Shown here: piece after piece, positions 26,464 to 36,513 of the stretch
Layout: each line of letters begins with the position of its first letter
How positions within the stretch are numbered: position 1 is the stretch's first letter
Origin: Barnesiella sp. WM24
GTDB lineage: Bacteria; Bacteroidota; Bacteroidia; Bacteroidales; Muribaculaceae
Direction of reading: 5' to 3'
Length of the DNA stretch: 64,000 nucleotides
Assembly: GCF_004570975.1 (NCBI RefSeq)
Contig: NZ_SPPC01000005.1
Coordinates: 62,001-126,000, forward strand
Position numbers and translations under genes: made by a program
Notes under the pieces: model-generated
What the model saw: only the letters and a program-made list of their open reading frames with translations
The model's database searches: none
Told to the model about the DNA's origin: nothing

Positions 26464-29301
26464 TTAGAAAGTTACTTTAGCACCAATATTGTAGAAACGG
26501 CTCTGGGGAGTTCCGATTGACATCTCGATAATCTTGCGGTTTTTACCGAAGGTAGCGAGATTGTCACCGCTTACATATACCGACAGACCCTTTACGACCT
26601 TACCGGCAAAGAGATTGGCATTGAAGTCGTAGGTAAGCTGTACTTTTGCAAGCTCGAAGCGGTCACGGCTATACATCCAGAAGTCAGATGCGACAAAGTT
26701 GTTGGCACCGTTGGAAGTGGTAAGACGAGGATAAGTCGCAGTTGCTGCGGTAGCCTCGGTCCAGCGGTTGCGCACTTCGGCAGAGTACTTGCGGTCACCA
26801 TATACCCACCAGTAAGAGTTGTCCTTCATGCCGTCGGCTCCGAAGCCGCCTGTACCGTGGAGGAAGAGGGTGAATCCCTTATACTGCGCGGTGAGGTTTA
26901 CACCGAGAGTGAAGGGGTCGCCATACCATCCGCCGCGACCGAGCAATACCTGGTCGTTGGTGTCGACCTTTCCGTCGCCGTTAATGTCGGCATACTTGAG
27001 GTCACCTGCCTGAAGGTTGGTTCCGCCGAGAGCATCCTGGTCATATGCCTCAGCCTCTTCGTCGGTAGCGAAAAATCCGAGACAACGGTAACCCCATATG
27101 CCATCGACATCCTTGCCCTGACGATACTGGTAGTCATTCTCATAAATCTCGTCGCGCTTGGTAGCCTTTGTCTTGTAGTAGGTACCGGTCACGCCTACGA
27201 TAAGGTTTACTTCACCTATCGACTTGTTGAAGTTCACGCCGAAGTCAAAGCCGATGCGGCGGTTGGCATTGTAGTTAAGCCAGGGCACGAAGCTTGCCTC
27301 GGGATAGTAGGTAGAGAAGTAAGACGGGAACTTGGTAGAGTTGTTGATGGGCAATCCTTCATTGTCAATGTGGAAGAAAGATGCATCAAGACCGATCATG
27401 CGGTTGAAGAACTCTCCGCGAAGATTTACAGAAAACTCTTTGCGCGAGATGTAACCGAGATCCTCGTTGGAACCGCGCTTGGGATAAGCGGCAGGGTCAC
27501 CCGAGCTACCCCATGAGTACCATCCGCCATTGGTATAATTGGGCGAATACATGTAATAGTCGGTCAGGTAGATGTCAGTCTTCACGTTGCTGAACGAAGC
27601 TGAGAGCATCAACTCGTTGACAGCCTCTGAGTCGCGGAGAAAATCTTCCTGAGAGATACGCCAGCCGAGAGATGCCGACGGCGACCATGCCTGACGATGA
27701 CCCTCGGCAAGCTTGGCTGAGTGAAGACCGGCAAGACTCAGGTCGACATAGTAGCGACGGTCGAAGTTGTAGTCAAGTTCAAAACCGAGGTTGGCGCTGC
27801 TTGTGCGGTGGTAAGTACCGGCGGTAGTGCGCTGCCATCCTGCGGCAAGCACCATCGCATGCAGATTGTGAACGTCGGCAAATGTGCGCTTGTAGTCAAA
27901 GTTGCCGGTCCACATCATGGTCTGACGGCTTGCCGAGTTGGAGATGTTCTGCACTCCCGAGTGCTCGTCCTTACCCTCGACAGAGATTGACACAATCTGG
28001 TCGACACCGTTGAAGTTAGACCATACAGGCACATAAGTCGCATAAGAGTCAGTGTATCCCGAGTTATAGGAAGTAGCGTAATCGACCGAATACTGAGTGT
28101 GGAACGACAGTCCCGGGGTCAGCATGCCGAGGTCGAGGTTGATACCTGCGTCAAACTGGAACTGACGGCTTGTGAACTTGTTGTAGCCCTTGGCATAGTA
28201 ATCGGCAAAGATATTGGTCTTGTCGATTGACGTACCGCCAAGGAAGCAGCCGTTGATAATGTTGCCGCTTGTGCCGAGAAGGTCAAAGACATCCTTGGCG
28301 TCGGGATTAATCGCGCTTATAGGGATAAGCGGATTAATACGGTTGGGGCGCAGTGAAGCTGCATTTGCCCAGTAATCGCCGGTGTCGTTGCTGTGAGCGG
28401 CACGCGCATTGTAATAGGTGGCTGCGGCGTTTACGTAAGCACTCACCCAGTCGGTAAGGTTAACGTCGATATTACCGCGCACCGAGAAGCGGTCAGTGTA
28501 ATTATCCTTAGCCTCTCCGAAGTTCACGAAATCGCCCTGGCGGAAATAGTTCACGTTAGTGTAGAAACGGGCACGGTTGTTACCGCCTGAAATCTCGAGC
28601 GACGCGTCACTGCGGTTATACACCTTCTTCACGTAATCTTTCGAGTACATGTTGATATCGGGATAACGGTAAGGATTCACCTTTGCTGCAGTGTTGTAAA
28701 TCTGCTCCTGACTGTACATCGGGTCAAGACCATCGTTGGCAAGCGCCTCATTGTAGAGGGTCATGTATTCGGCAGAACCGAGGTATTCGGGAAACGACTT
28801 TGCAACAGCCCAGCCGGTGTTGGCGCGGACGTTAATCTGAAGCGGGCCTTCACCGCCACGCTTGGTAGTGATATAGATCACACCCTTTGCAGCGCGGCTG
28901 CCGTAAAGCACCACCGCTTGCGCGCCTTTCATGAAGGTGATGTCTTTCACCTCGCTTGAGATGACATTGTTCATGTCACGCGGCATACCGTCCACGAGCA
29001 CAAGGAAGCCTTCATCATCGGCATCCATGCCCCAGAGAGAGTTTCCGTTAAATCCGGCGACATATCCGTTAAGAGTGGTGTTGTTGATGTCGTTGATATA
29101 GTTCTTCTTCTGAAGCTCTTCAAAATCAAGCGTAGCCACTCCACCGAGCAAATCATATTTATCGATCGTGCGGTAAGCGACCTGCACCTGGTTGTCGCCA
29201 ACGCTGTCGGTATCTTCAGTCTGTGCCATCACGGGGACGCTCAATCCGAGGATTGCCGCGCCGGCAGCGACTGGAAGAAATGTTTTATATTTTGAAATCA
29301 T
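26464..29301 (-). CDS. xusC: SusC-like TonB-dependent transporter without N-terminal carboxypeptidase-like domain (XusC-like)
   Basis: Outer-membrane importer for xylo-oligosaccharides with the SusD-like partner just downstream. A signal peptide (ends VMAQ) is followed almost at once by the plug domain (LVLVDGMPRDMNNV, VKDITFMKGAQAVVLYGSRAAKGVIYITTKRG), then the 22-strand barrel and the terminal strand FYNIGAKVTF. At 945 residues it is about 120 shorter than the first transporter, because the N-terminal CarboxypepD_reg-like domain is absent. The shorter N-terminus looks natural: the signal peptide is intact and no upstream remnant is seen. The barrel is complete. Confidence 0.93.
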   Translation of the reverse strand: MISKYKTFLPVAAGAAILGLSVPVMAQTEDTDSVGDNQVQVAYRTIDKYDLLGGVATLDFEELQKKNYINDINNTTLNGYVAGFNGNSLWGMDADDEGFLVLVDGMPRDMNNVISSEVKDITFMKGAQAVVLYGSRAAKGVIYITTKRGGEGPLQINVRANTGWAVAKSFPEYLGSAEYMTLYNEALANDGLDPMYSQEQIYNTAAKVNPYRYPDINMYSKDYVKKVYNRSDASLEISGGNNRARFYTNVNYFRQGDFVNFGEAKDNYTDRFSVRGNIDVNLTDWVSAYVNAAATYYNARAAHSNDTGDYWANAASLRPNRINPLIPISAINPDAKDVFDLLGTSGNIINGCFLGGTSIDKTNIFADYYAKGYNKFTSRQFQFDAGINLDLGMLTPGLSFHTQYSVDYATSYNSGYTDSYATYVPVWSNFNGVDQIVSISVEGKDEHSGVQNISNSASRQTMMWTGNFDYKRTFADVHNLHAMVLAAGWQRTTAGTYHRTSSANLGFELDYNFDRRYYVDLSLAGLHSAKLAEGHRQAWSPSASLGWRISQEDFLRDSEAVNELMLSASFSNVKTDIYLTDYYMYSPNYTNGGWYSWGSSGDPAAYPKRGSNEDLGYISRKEFSVNLRGEFFNRMIGLDASFFHIDNEGLPINNSTKFPSYFSTYYPEASFVPWLNYNANRRIGFDFGVNFNKSIGEVNLIVGVTGTYYKTKATKRDEIYENDYQYRQGKDVDGIWGYRCLGFFATDEEAEAYDQDALGGTNLQAGDLKYADINGDGKVDTNDQVLLGRGGWYGDPFTLGVNLTAQYKGFTLFLHGTGGFGADGMKDNSYWWVYGDRKYSAEVRNRWTEATAATATYPRLTTSNGANNFVASDFWMYSRDRFELAKVQLTYDFNANLFAGKVVKGLSVYVSGDNLATFGKNRKIIEMSIGTPQSRFYNIGAKVTF

Positions 29302-29337
29302 ATTTTACTGTGTCTATGGTTAAAGATTAGTTGCTTG

Positions 29338-31287
29338 TTACCAACCCGGATTCTGCTCGAATTCCGCATAGATATATGTGTCATCGCGCAATAGCGGGAA
29401 CCAGTAATGCTTGCTCTCGAAGTTACGGTTAAGGATAACTTCTTCATGCCAGTCGGCAACCTGAGCGTCGCGCGGGTCATTGTCAGCAAAGAATGTCTCG
29501 TCGGCGCCCGACACACGCTTGAACTCCTGTGAAGTCTTGACTGTGTACTTGGGCTCGGTGAGAAGCAGCCAGCGCTGAAGGTCGTTGAAGCGGAAGCCCT
29601 CAAATGAGAGTTCGACAGCACGCTCGCGGCGTATTTCGTCCATATAGGCGTTGCCGGCAAACTTGGCTGCCACATGACCTGCACCTACACGGTCGCGGAG
29701 ACGGTTGATTGCCTCTACTGAAGAGAGCGGACACTTTGATGACTTGCCCGACTGACCGCCAAGCACAGCCGCAGCCTCAGCATACATCAGGTAAACGTCG
29801 GCAAGACGCATGTAGGGGATATAAGCGTGGGGGTTGCCGCCGTAATCGTCGACACCTGAACCGTTGGCGTCAACCTTCTGACATGTGTGTGGCACAAGCT
29901 TCTGATAGAAATAACCTGTACGTGAAGCATTTGCAACCGCACGCATAGAGCCGTCGGTAGCGAGTCCGGCATATTTCATTGCAGCGTCAGCCTCGCCCGG
30001 CTTGCCTTTCACATACTCGATACCGTCAAACACGATGTCATGATAGAAACGGGGGTCACGGTCCTTGAACGGATGAGCCGGATCAAAGTCTGAATCGGGG
30101 TCGTCAAGAGGAAGACCGTTTGCCATACCGTAGTAGTTGACATAGTTGGCTGTCGGCTGATGGATGTGGTTGTCCTGGGCACAAAGCTGGTTGGGACCGA
30201 ATGTACGTGAATAATTGTAACGGGTGTATGACCATCCTGCCGAGGGACCGCGGAGTATCGCTTCTTTTCCACCGGGCTGCAACCATCCGCGACCTGTGGT
30301 GAAGAAGAGCTCGCTGTAGCTGTATTCAACGCCGTCAGCTTTCTCGTGGTCATAGACATTCTTATAGTCAAATGATGCAAACTCATACTGGGTCTGACCT
30401 GACTCCACAAGCGCGATTACCTCGCCGAGAGCGTCGGCAGCAAGCTGGGCATACTCGCGGCTATAATCATAGGTCTTGCCGCCACCGGTCTGCGCGCCGT
30501 GCTGCATCAACGGAGAGGCTGCCCAAAGATAATTCTTACCGAGATAAGAGAGCGCGGTAATCTTATTGATGCGAAGCTCGTTCTTGCCGAGTGTACGCTT
30601 TCCGACAGTAGTCTGGTCCCAGTCTATCGGGAGAAGCTCGGCGGCTTTCTTGAAGTCGGCGGCTGCCTTCTCGGCACACTCTAAATAAGAGAGACGTGCA
30701 AGACGGGGCGACTCTCCGGCGGGAAGCTCTTCATCAACATAAGGCAGACCGCCGAGAAACTGCATCATCTCGAAGTGCCACCACGCGCGGAAGAAATAAA
30801 TCTGACCGAGAAGCATGTTTTTCTCTTCCGTAGTGCCGGTAAAATACTCGTCGATAGAAGCAAGCGCCTTGTTACACTTTGCGATACAGTACCATGCGTG
30901 TCCGTAAAGGCGATGGTTGAATTCGCCCGGCGCCGAGCTTGGGTTCAGACCGTCGCGCTTTGCCGCAAACCAGAACTGGAGGTTGGTCTGCCAGGCAAAG
31001 AAGTTTCCGAGGTCAATCTGGTGAATGATCACCTCGTCGGCCTGCGGATTCTGGATTTCGTCATCACCAAGATTCCATCCGGTAGTCCAATAGCATTTAG
31101 CCTTATCGGGTATACAGTTGTATATCTCCTCGATATAGCCCTGCATATTGGTAAAGTTTTTAAACGGTGTGTCAGCAGCCACATCGGAAGCAGGCTCCTT
31201 GTCAAGGTAATCCTCACAAGAGCTGAAACCGGTCATCATGACAAGCGCCATGCCGACAGCCACCAGTGATTTATATATTTTTTCCAT
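29338..31287 (-). CDS. xusB: SusD/RagB-like surface lipoprotein (first pair, XusB-like)
   Basis: Glycan-binding partner of the transporter encoded just upstream. A signal with lipobox FSSC precedes EDYLDKEPASD, the standard start of mature SusD proteins. TPR-like helices (AKCNKALASIDEYF, GQIYFFRAWWHFEM) are followed by the C-terminal signature YMRLADVYLMYAEAAAVLGG, INRLRDRVG and IRRERAVELSFEGFRFNDLQRW, ending FEQNPGW. At 649 residues it is larger than the second SusD, usual for the first pair in xylan cores. Eighteen bp separate it from the transporter gene. Confidence 0.94.
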   Translation of the reverse strand: MEKIYKSLVAVGMALVMMTGFSSCEDYLDKEPASDVAADTPFKNFTNMQGYIEEIYNCIPDKAKCYWTTGWNLGDDEIQNPQADEVIIHQIDLGNFFAWQTNLQFWFAAKRDGLNPSSAPGEFNHRLYGHAWYCIAKCNKALASIDEYFTGTTEEKNMLLGQIYFFRAWWHFEMMQFLGGLPYVDEELPAGESPRLARLSYLECAEKAAADFKKAAELLPIDWDQTTVGKRTLGKNELRINKITALSYLGKNYLWAASPLMQHGAQTGGGKTYDYSREYAQLAADALGEVIALVESGQTQYEFASFDYKNVYDHEKADGVEYSYSELFFTTGRGWLQPGGKEAILRGPSAGWSYTRYNYSRTFGPNQLCAQDNHIHQPTANYVNYYGMANGLPLDDPDSDFDPAHPFKDRDPRFYHDIVFDGIEYVKGKPGEADAAMKYAGLATDGSMRAVANASRTGYFYQKLVPHTCQKVDANGSGVDDYGGNPHAYIPYMRLADVYLMYAEAAAVLGGQSGKSSKCPLSSVEAINRLRDRVGAGHVAAKFAGNAYMDEIRRERAVELSFEGFRFNDLQRWLLLTEPKYTVKTSQEFKRVSGADETFFADNDPRDAQVADWHEEVILNRNFESKHYWFPLLRDDTYIYAEFEQNPGW

Positions 31288-31305
31288 AATTGGTATCTGA
31301 TTTTT

Positions 31306-34300
31306 TTAGAGATTGAACTTAATACCGAGGTTGAAACGGCGCATGGTAGGATATGCTCCCGAACCGGAACCGCCGGAGAAGTTTGACTCGCGGTCATCGG
31401 GCATGCGGGTCCATACCCAGAGGTTGTTACCGTTGAGGTAAACCTTGAGCGAGCCAAGACCGAGTTTCCTGATCCATCCCTTGGTCCAGGTATATGCTAT
31501 CTCGACGTTCTTCAGACGCACGTAAGAGCCGTCATACAGATACTGTGTACCGTTGCTGTAAGAGCTGACAGTCGAGTACCAGCGGGGCAAAAGCACTTCA
31601 CCGTCAAGGTCGGTGCCATTCCACCAGTCACCTATATTATATACGTTGTCAATATGGTTGGCGAAGCTTACAAGGTTAACGTCGCGGGTCACATTGGTCA
31701 CTCCGTAGAACTGTGCGAAGAAGCTCAAGCCCTTCCACTCGACACCGAGCGTGGCGTTGTAGGTGTTTTGCGGAGTACCGGAATAGCCATAGGGTGCGGA
31801 GTCCTCGACATCGACCTTACCGTCACCGTTGAAGTCGACGATATAGTAGTCGCCGGGAAGACGGTGAGCGTTGTCTACATCGTGGGTCGGGCTACCGTAA
31901 AGTTCATCGAAAGTGTTCATGAATCCACCGTTGATGTGAGAGTGGGTCTGACCGATTGCATAGCCTGCGAGCTTCTGGTAGGCTGGCTTCAGCTCGGGGT
32001 CGTCACGGTTGATAATCTTATTGGCGGCGTGAGTCATGCTGGCATTAGCCCAGATGCGTAGGTCGCGGGTAAGATTTTTAGTGAAACGGAGTTCAAATTC
32101 ATAACCTGACACCTCTGCCTTACCAAGGTTGGCTGCCGGAGGAGTCTGTCCGAAGTAAGAGGGCATAGAGCGGTCACCACCGGCAATGAGAATATCGTTA
32201 CGCTTGTCCTTGAAAATCTCGACTGTACCGGCGAGAGTGTTGTTAAGGAACGAGAAATCGATACCGAGGTTCATCTTGGTCACCTTTTCCCAATGAGCAT
32301 CGGGGTTACCGAGCGCGCTCTGACGGTAGAACTGATAGATAGAAGCTCCATCATATCCGTAGCCTGTAGTCTGCATCTTGGTGTTGCCACCGTAAGCCCA
32401 CTGGTCCATATAGAGGAATCGAGAGCCGGAGTCGTCACCGATTTCACCGTAAGAAGCACGGATTTTAAGTTCTTCCCACCAGTTGCGTATACCGTCCCAG
32501 AATTTTTCCTGTGAAGGACGCCATCCGATTGCACCTGAGTTGAAGAAACCGAAGCGATAACCTTTACCGAATTTCTCCGAACCGTTGTAAGCACCGTTGT
32601 ACTCAACGAAGTAGCGGTCGGCGAAGTTGTAGGTCACACGGAACACCCAGTCTTCACGGTGGATAGGAATCATTGAACCTGTAGCCACTTCCTGACGGGT
32701 CCATACACCTGTAAGACCTACATTGTGACGGTTAAAGTCGCGGTTGTAGTTGAGCTGCACCTGATAGTTGAGGTTACGTACCGTGTTCCAGTCCTGCACG
32801 GTACCGCCCTGAGTGCTCCACTCGCTTCCGGCGTTATAATCAAAACCATATTTGTCGACCTCCGACTCATACTGTGCGATACCGGTAGCCGGGTCGATCC
32901 ACTTGTGCTGCGGAGCATGGTAAAGGTCGTTGACTCCTCGCTGCGCCTCTACGAAGCGGTTGTCCCATGACACCATACCGCGAAGATTCAATCCTTTTGT
33001 CACGAAGTCAAGGTTCTGCTCAAGCACGAAGTCAGTGTTGACACTGGTGTGAGTGGTCTTGAACGCACCGCCCATCGCGAGCTGCTCGGCGGAGTTTGCC
33101 ACCTGCGACTTGAACTGAGGATAGTAACCGAAAGAACCGTCGGCATAAACCGGACGGAACACGTCGGGCGCGATATTGTAGGCACCCGCCCATATCTGGG
33201 CATCGTTCCAGTTACCGCCGCTGAACGAGCTTCCGTCACTGGGCCAGGTCGAACGCTTCTGACCGGTCGAGCCGGCGATATTCACCTTAAATACAGTAGA
33301 GGGTGTCAAGGAGAAGTCAAGGTTAGAACGCGCGTTGATACGGTTGTAACCGAAACCGGTGTCATAACCGCGACCGTTGTTTATGTCACGGAAAAGGTCA
33401 CCTTCATGCACGAAGTCGATGACAGCGAAGTAGCGCACAAATTTTGTACCGCCGCTGATCGAGACATTTCCGTTATAAGACATTGCATGATCCTTGAACA
33501 GATAATCCTGCCAGTCCACGTTGGGATAACGCTCAAACTCTTCCAGGTTGGCGGGATTACGATACTTGTTCAATATGGCAAGCGGAGTCATGTAGCTCCA
33601 TGAAGAGGGCTGCACTGCAAGCTCGTGGGCGATAGCCTTGTTACGCGCCGAGAGAGCGTCATAGGAGTCAAGCTTGTTAGGAAGCTTCGAGGCCGACTTC
33701 ATGGTTGCGGTAAATCCGAAATCGATTTTTGCGCGTCCTTCCTCACCACGCTTTGTAGTGATCAGCACAACGCCGTTTGCGCCCTTCACACCGTAAACGG
33801 CGGTCGCAGACGCATCCTTCAATACTGAAATCGACTTCACTGAGCTGATGTCGACACTGTTCATGTCGCGCTCGATACCGTCGACAAGCACGAGAGGATC
33901 GGAATTATTCCACGAGCTGGCTCCACGGATTGTAATCTTGGCACTCTCCTCACCCGGCATACCGGATGACTGCACGGTAATCACACCCGGGAGGTTACCG
34001 GTAAGCGCGGCACTGATGTCATGCACACCGGCTGCACGCTCGAGGACTTCGCCTGTGGTCTGGGTAATCGCACCGACAACAGAAGCTTTCTTCTGCTGAC
34101 CGTAACCAACCACGACTACTTCGTCAAGTTGTGCGGTATTAGTGTTAAGGCTTACATTAAGCACTGACTTCCCGTTGACCTTGACTTCTTTGGGAAGCAT
34201 TCCGATGTAAGAAAACACAAGAACATCATTTTTACTGTCGGGAATCTGCAGGATATAGTTACCATCAAAATCGGTAGCCGCACCAATCGCAGGTTTACCC

Positions 34301-34449
34301 TTGACGACAACCGTAGCACCAATCAGCGGCTCTCCCGTGTCGTCGGTCACTGTTCCTTTCACCGTGTCGGCATAAGAGGTCAAAGACCCGAAGCACAGAA
34401 ACAGCGCCAGGAAAGAAATGCATCGAAATAGTTTCTTTACATTTTTCAT
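31306..34449 (-). CDS. xusA: SusC-like TonB-dependent transporter (first pair, XusA-like)
   Basis: Outer-membrane transporter for long xylo-oligosaccharides. The ATG giving MKNVKKLF is chosen because it starts a signal peptide; 20 open codons upstream read through a hairpin region. Domains: CarboxypepD_reg-like (VKGTVTDDTGEPLIGATVVVKG), a TonB-box-like stretch before the plug (LDEVVVVGYG), plug (DPLVLVDGIERDMNSVD, SISVLKDASATAVYGVKGANGVVLITTKRG) and a complete barrel ending RFNLGIKFNL. Size (1047 residues from this start) is normal. It is the first of the tandem SusCD genes, after the GH43 lipoprotein gene. Confidence 0.95.
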   Translation of the reverse strand: MKNVKKLFRCISFLALFLCFGSLTSYADTVKGTVTDDTGEPLIGATVVVKGKPAIGAATDFDGNYILQIPDSKNDVLVFSYIGMLPKEVKVNGKSVLNVSLNTNTAQLDEVVVVGYGQQKKASVVGAITQTTGEVLERAAGVHDISAALTGNLPGVITVQSSGMPGEESAKITIRGASSWNNSDPLVLVDGIERDMNSVDISSVKSISVLKDASATAVYGVKGANGVVLITTKRGEEGRAKIDFGFTATMKSASKLPNKLDSYDALSARNKAIAHELAVQPSSWSYMTPLAILNKYRNPANLEEFERYPNVDWQDYLFKDHAMSYNGNVSISGGTKFVRYFAVIDFVHEGDLFRDINNGRGYDTGFGYNRINARSNLDFSLTPSTVFKVNIAGSTGQKRSTWPSDGSSFSGGNWNDAQIWAGAYNIAPDVFRPVYADGSFGYYPQFKSQVANSAEQLAMGGAFKTTHTSVNTDFVLEQNLDFVTKGLNLRGMVSWDNRFVEAQRGVNDLYHAPQHKWIDPATGIAQYESEVDKYGFDYNAGSEWSTQGGTVQDWNTVRNLNYQVQLNYNRDFNRHNVGLTGVWTRQEVATGSMIPIHREDWVFRVTYNFADRYFVEYNGAYNGSEKFGKGYRFGFFNSGAIGWRPSQEKFWDGIRNWWEELKIRASYGEIGDDSGSRFLYMDQWAYGGNTKMQTTGYGYDGASIYQFYRQSALGNPDAHWEKVTKMNLGIDFSFLNNTLAGTVEIFKDKRNDILIAGGDRSMPSYFGQTPPAANLGKAEVSGYEFELRFTKNLTRDLRIWANASMTHAANKIINRDDPELKPAYQKLAGYAIGQTHSHINGGFMNTFDELYGSPTHDVDNAHRLPGDYYIVDFNGDGKVDVEDSAPYGYSGTPQNTYNATLGVEWKGLSFFAQFYGVTNVTRDVNLVSFANHIDNVYNIGDWWNGTDLDGEVLLPRWYSTVSSYSNGTQYLYDGSYVRLKNVEIAYTWTKGWIRKLGLGSLKVYLNGNNLWVWTRMPDDRESNFSGGSGSGAYPTMRRFNLGIKFNL

Positions 34450-34492
34450 TGTTATTAGTTTAAATTTATAATTACTAAAATGTTTAGGTTGA

Positions 34493-34511
34493 CCGTGACA
34501 CCCGGTCACGG
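34493..34511 (-). other. Hairpin in the GH43-susC intergenic spacer
   Basis: CCGTGAC (34493-34499) pairs with GTCACGG (34505-34511) across a 5-base loop. No U-tract follows on either strand, so I do not call a terminator. It lies 44 bp before the first SusC start, in a 144-bp spacer, and could separate expression of the GH43 gene from the transporter genes. Confidence 0.5.
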
Positions 34512-34593
34512 CTTAAGGTTAGGAATAGTTCGGTTAGATTTTTTCTCTCTGTCAGTCAGTAATAATTGGTTTTAAGGTTAATATATAATTTTA

Positions 34594-36312
34594 TTATCTC
34601 ACACTTGATGCATACAGCCCCACGGTTGTTCCTGTAAATCCGCCCGCAGTGGCTGTGGATGTATAATTTGCGTCAACTCCGGTCATAAGCTCTTTCCATG
34701 TCTTACCGTCGTCGGTAGAAAAATGAAATCCGTAATTGTTTCCGTCAGAGTCTACCTTCAGCATGATTACATTGTCGCTCACAGGGCTCTTTGCAAGCAG
34801 TTCGCTGCCATCATTGCCAATCTTGTGAAGCGCCACACACTGGCTGCCATCCTCGATGCAACGGTTCAGGAAATACTGGTGGCTTTCATCTTTCATCACG
34901 AGCATTCCCGCACACTGGGTCTCATCCTCGGGACAGAATATCATGCGTGTCTCACACTCATATTTATGATGCTGCACTCGACGGCACACAAAGGGAAGCT
35001 CCTTCTTCTCACGTGAAGAGACAGCCGAGCATTTTATTGTCAGGTAACCGGGATTATCGGAAAGCGAATAATGGGCGGTAGCGTCGCCGCGCAGTGTATG
35101 CCAGTCGGGGCCGAGAGTCGCCGATGAAAAATCGTAGTCCTTGGTGAAATTACCGAAAGTGACATCATTGCCGCGGGTCACGCCGGCACGACGCACAATC
35201 ATAGGAATCTCTTCATTGCCACGGGTGATGTAAGGCCATCCGTCGGAAGTCCAGCTTACCGGCATCATGAAAGTCTCGCGACCGAGATTCTCATACTTGC
35301 CGTCGACAGGACGGCAGGCGAGAAACACAGCCCACCAGTCGCCTTCAGCTGTCTTGACAAGATCGGCATGTCCCGCACATGTAATCGGGTTGACACGATT
35401 GCAGTCAAGATGACGTTGGGTGAGGATAGGGTTACCCTCCCAAGGCTCAAAAGGTCCAAATGGAGACTTGCCGCGATATATCACCTCACTGTGCCAGTCG
35501 CCTGTGCCGCCCTCGGCTGTCATCAGATAATATATGCCGTCGAGATTATATATATGTGGACCTTCACACCATATAGGCTTCTCTTCGGGACGACATCCCT
35601 TGTTGACAACAATCTTCCGCTCACCTACACACTTCTCCGAGGCTGTGTCAAACTCCACGACCCTCACTGTGCGATGACCGGGATACTCGGGCTTATAGTC
35701 GGGCGCGTCATCATTATTTACTATATAAGCCCTGCCGTCATTGTCAAAGAAAAACGCGGGGTCGATTCCCTGCACCTCGGGAAGATACACGGGGTCGCTC
35801 CAGTCGCCCGCCGGGTCCTTTGTCTTGACAAAGAAGTTGCCGGCGCCCACATTGGTTGTTATCATATAGTAGGTCTCATTGACAGGATTGTAAGCGATGT
35901 CGGGAGCAAAAATACCTCCGCTCACATGCTGCGTGCCTATATTGTCAAGCTGGGAAGGACGGTCAAGCACATGTCCTATGGGAGTCCAGTTGACAAGGTC
36001 GGTGCTGTGGAATATGGGCACACCCGGGAAATAAGTAAACGTTGATGTCACCAGATAATAATCGCCTTTACCATTGGAGCAGATTGAAGGGTCAGAATAC
36101 CATCCGGGGAGAATCGGGTTGTAAAAAGATGATTCATCAGGCAACGGATTGGAGTCATAGAACTCATCCATACCCTTGTAAGAAAACGAATCAAACAATG
36201 CCGCTGACTTCTGTGGCTTCTCGCTCGCGCTTGCACGCGTACACGAATAAACCGCCGCTCCCGAGAGCAGCATTCCAGCTGAAATGGCAATTAAGGTTAG
36301 TCTTGCTTTCAT
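34594..36312 (-). CDS. GH43 lipoprotein with C-terminal beta-sandwich (subfamily 11/12-like)
   Basis: A signal with a Cys (VYSC) precedes a linker and the GH43 propeller. YNPILPGWYSDPS contains the general base Asp, VQGIDPAFFFD the second Asp, and WCEGPHIYN the general acid Glu. From about residue 370 a concanavalin-like beta-sandwich follows (GH43_C2-like), typical of beta-xylosidase/arabinofuranosidase members. It is the first gene of the long core operon. Upstream (36371-36477) are a -7-like box and a 21-bp-spaced repeat array, so it should be induced together with the SusCD genes. As a lipoprotein it may act at the cell surface or in the periplasm. Confidence 0.9.
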   Translation of the reverse strand: MKARLTLIAISAGMLLSGAAVYSCTRASASEKPQKSAALFDSFSYKGMDEFYDSNPLPDESSFYNPILPGWYSDPSICSNGKGDYYLVTSTFTYFPGVPIFHSTDLVNWTPIGHVLDRPSQLDNIGTQHVSGGIFAPDIAYNPVNETYYMITTNVGAGNFFVKTKDPAGDWSDPVYLPEVQGIDPAFFFDNDGRAYIVNNDDAPDYKPEYPGHRTVRVVEFDTASEKCVGERKIVVNKGCRPEEKPIWCEGPHIYNLDGIYYLMTAEGGTGDWHSEVIYRGKSPFGPFEPWEGNPILTQRHLDCNRVNPITCAGHADLVKTAEGDWWAVFLACRPVDGKYENLGRETFMMPVSWTSDGWPYITRGNEEIPMIVRRAGVTRGNDVTFGNFTKDYDFSSATLGPDWHTLRGDATAHYSLSDNPGYLTIKCSAVSSREKKELPFVCRRVQHHKYECETRMIFCPEDETQCAGMLVMKDESHQYFLNRCIEDGSQCVALHKIGNDGSELLAKSPVSDNVIMLKVDSDGNNYGFHFSTDDGKTWKELMTGVDANYTSTATAGGFTGTTVGLYASSVR

Positions 36313-36370
36313 CAGTCTAATTTCTCTGTGTTACTAAAATTTACGTCTTTAAGGTCTTTAAAACTTTTCG

Positions 36371-36378
36371 TAAAGATA
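36371..36378 (-). promoter_or_regulatory. Candidate -7 element of the core xylan operon
   Basis: Minus-strand TATCTTTA, one mismatch from the Bacteroidetes -7 consensus TAnnTTTG, 59 bp before the GH43 start. No good -33 TTTG is present, as expected of an activator-dependent promoter. It lies exactly 32 bp from the nearest unit of the repeat array at 36410-36477, the same spacing as at the second locus promoter. Confidence 0.5.
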
Positions 36379-36409
36379 TTTAACATATGGCAGACAGCCG
36401 AGAAAAGTT

Positions 36410-36477
36410 GTTTCAAGAGTGTCTTGCTACGTTACATATGCGAAATTTAATGTAACATATGACTTTAACTACGTAAC
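36410..36477 (-). promoter_or_regulatory. 21-bp-periodic operator-like repeat array upstream of the core xylan operon
   Basis: Read on the minus strand, four related octamers follow the pattern GTTACRTW: GTTACGTA (core 36473-36477), GTTACATT (36452-36456), GTAACGTA (36431-36435) and a weak GAAACAAC (36410-36414). Starts are 21 bp apart each time, two helical turns, so all sites lie on one DNA face. The stretch 36313-36685 (373 bp) has no gene; it holds this array, the -7 box and the terminator-like hairpin at 36514-36549, and nothing else I recognise. Direct repeats at 21 bp are a classic geometry for AraC-type HTH dimers. Confidence 0.7.
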
Positions 36478-36513
36478 ACAGCTATTGAATATCAGACACA
36501 TAAGCCATCAATA

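Noticed and set aside
26464-29301. The second SusC-like gene looked truncated because the CarboxypepD_reg domain is absent.
   Set aside because: The signal peptide is intact and runs directly into the plug; the barrel is complete. This is a known natural variant, not a pseudogene.
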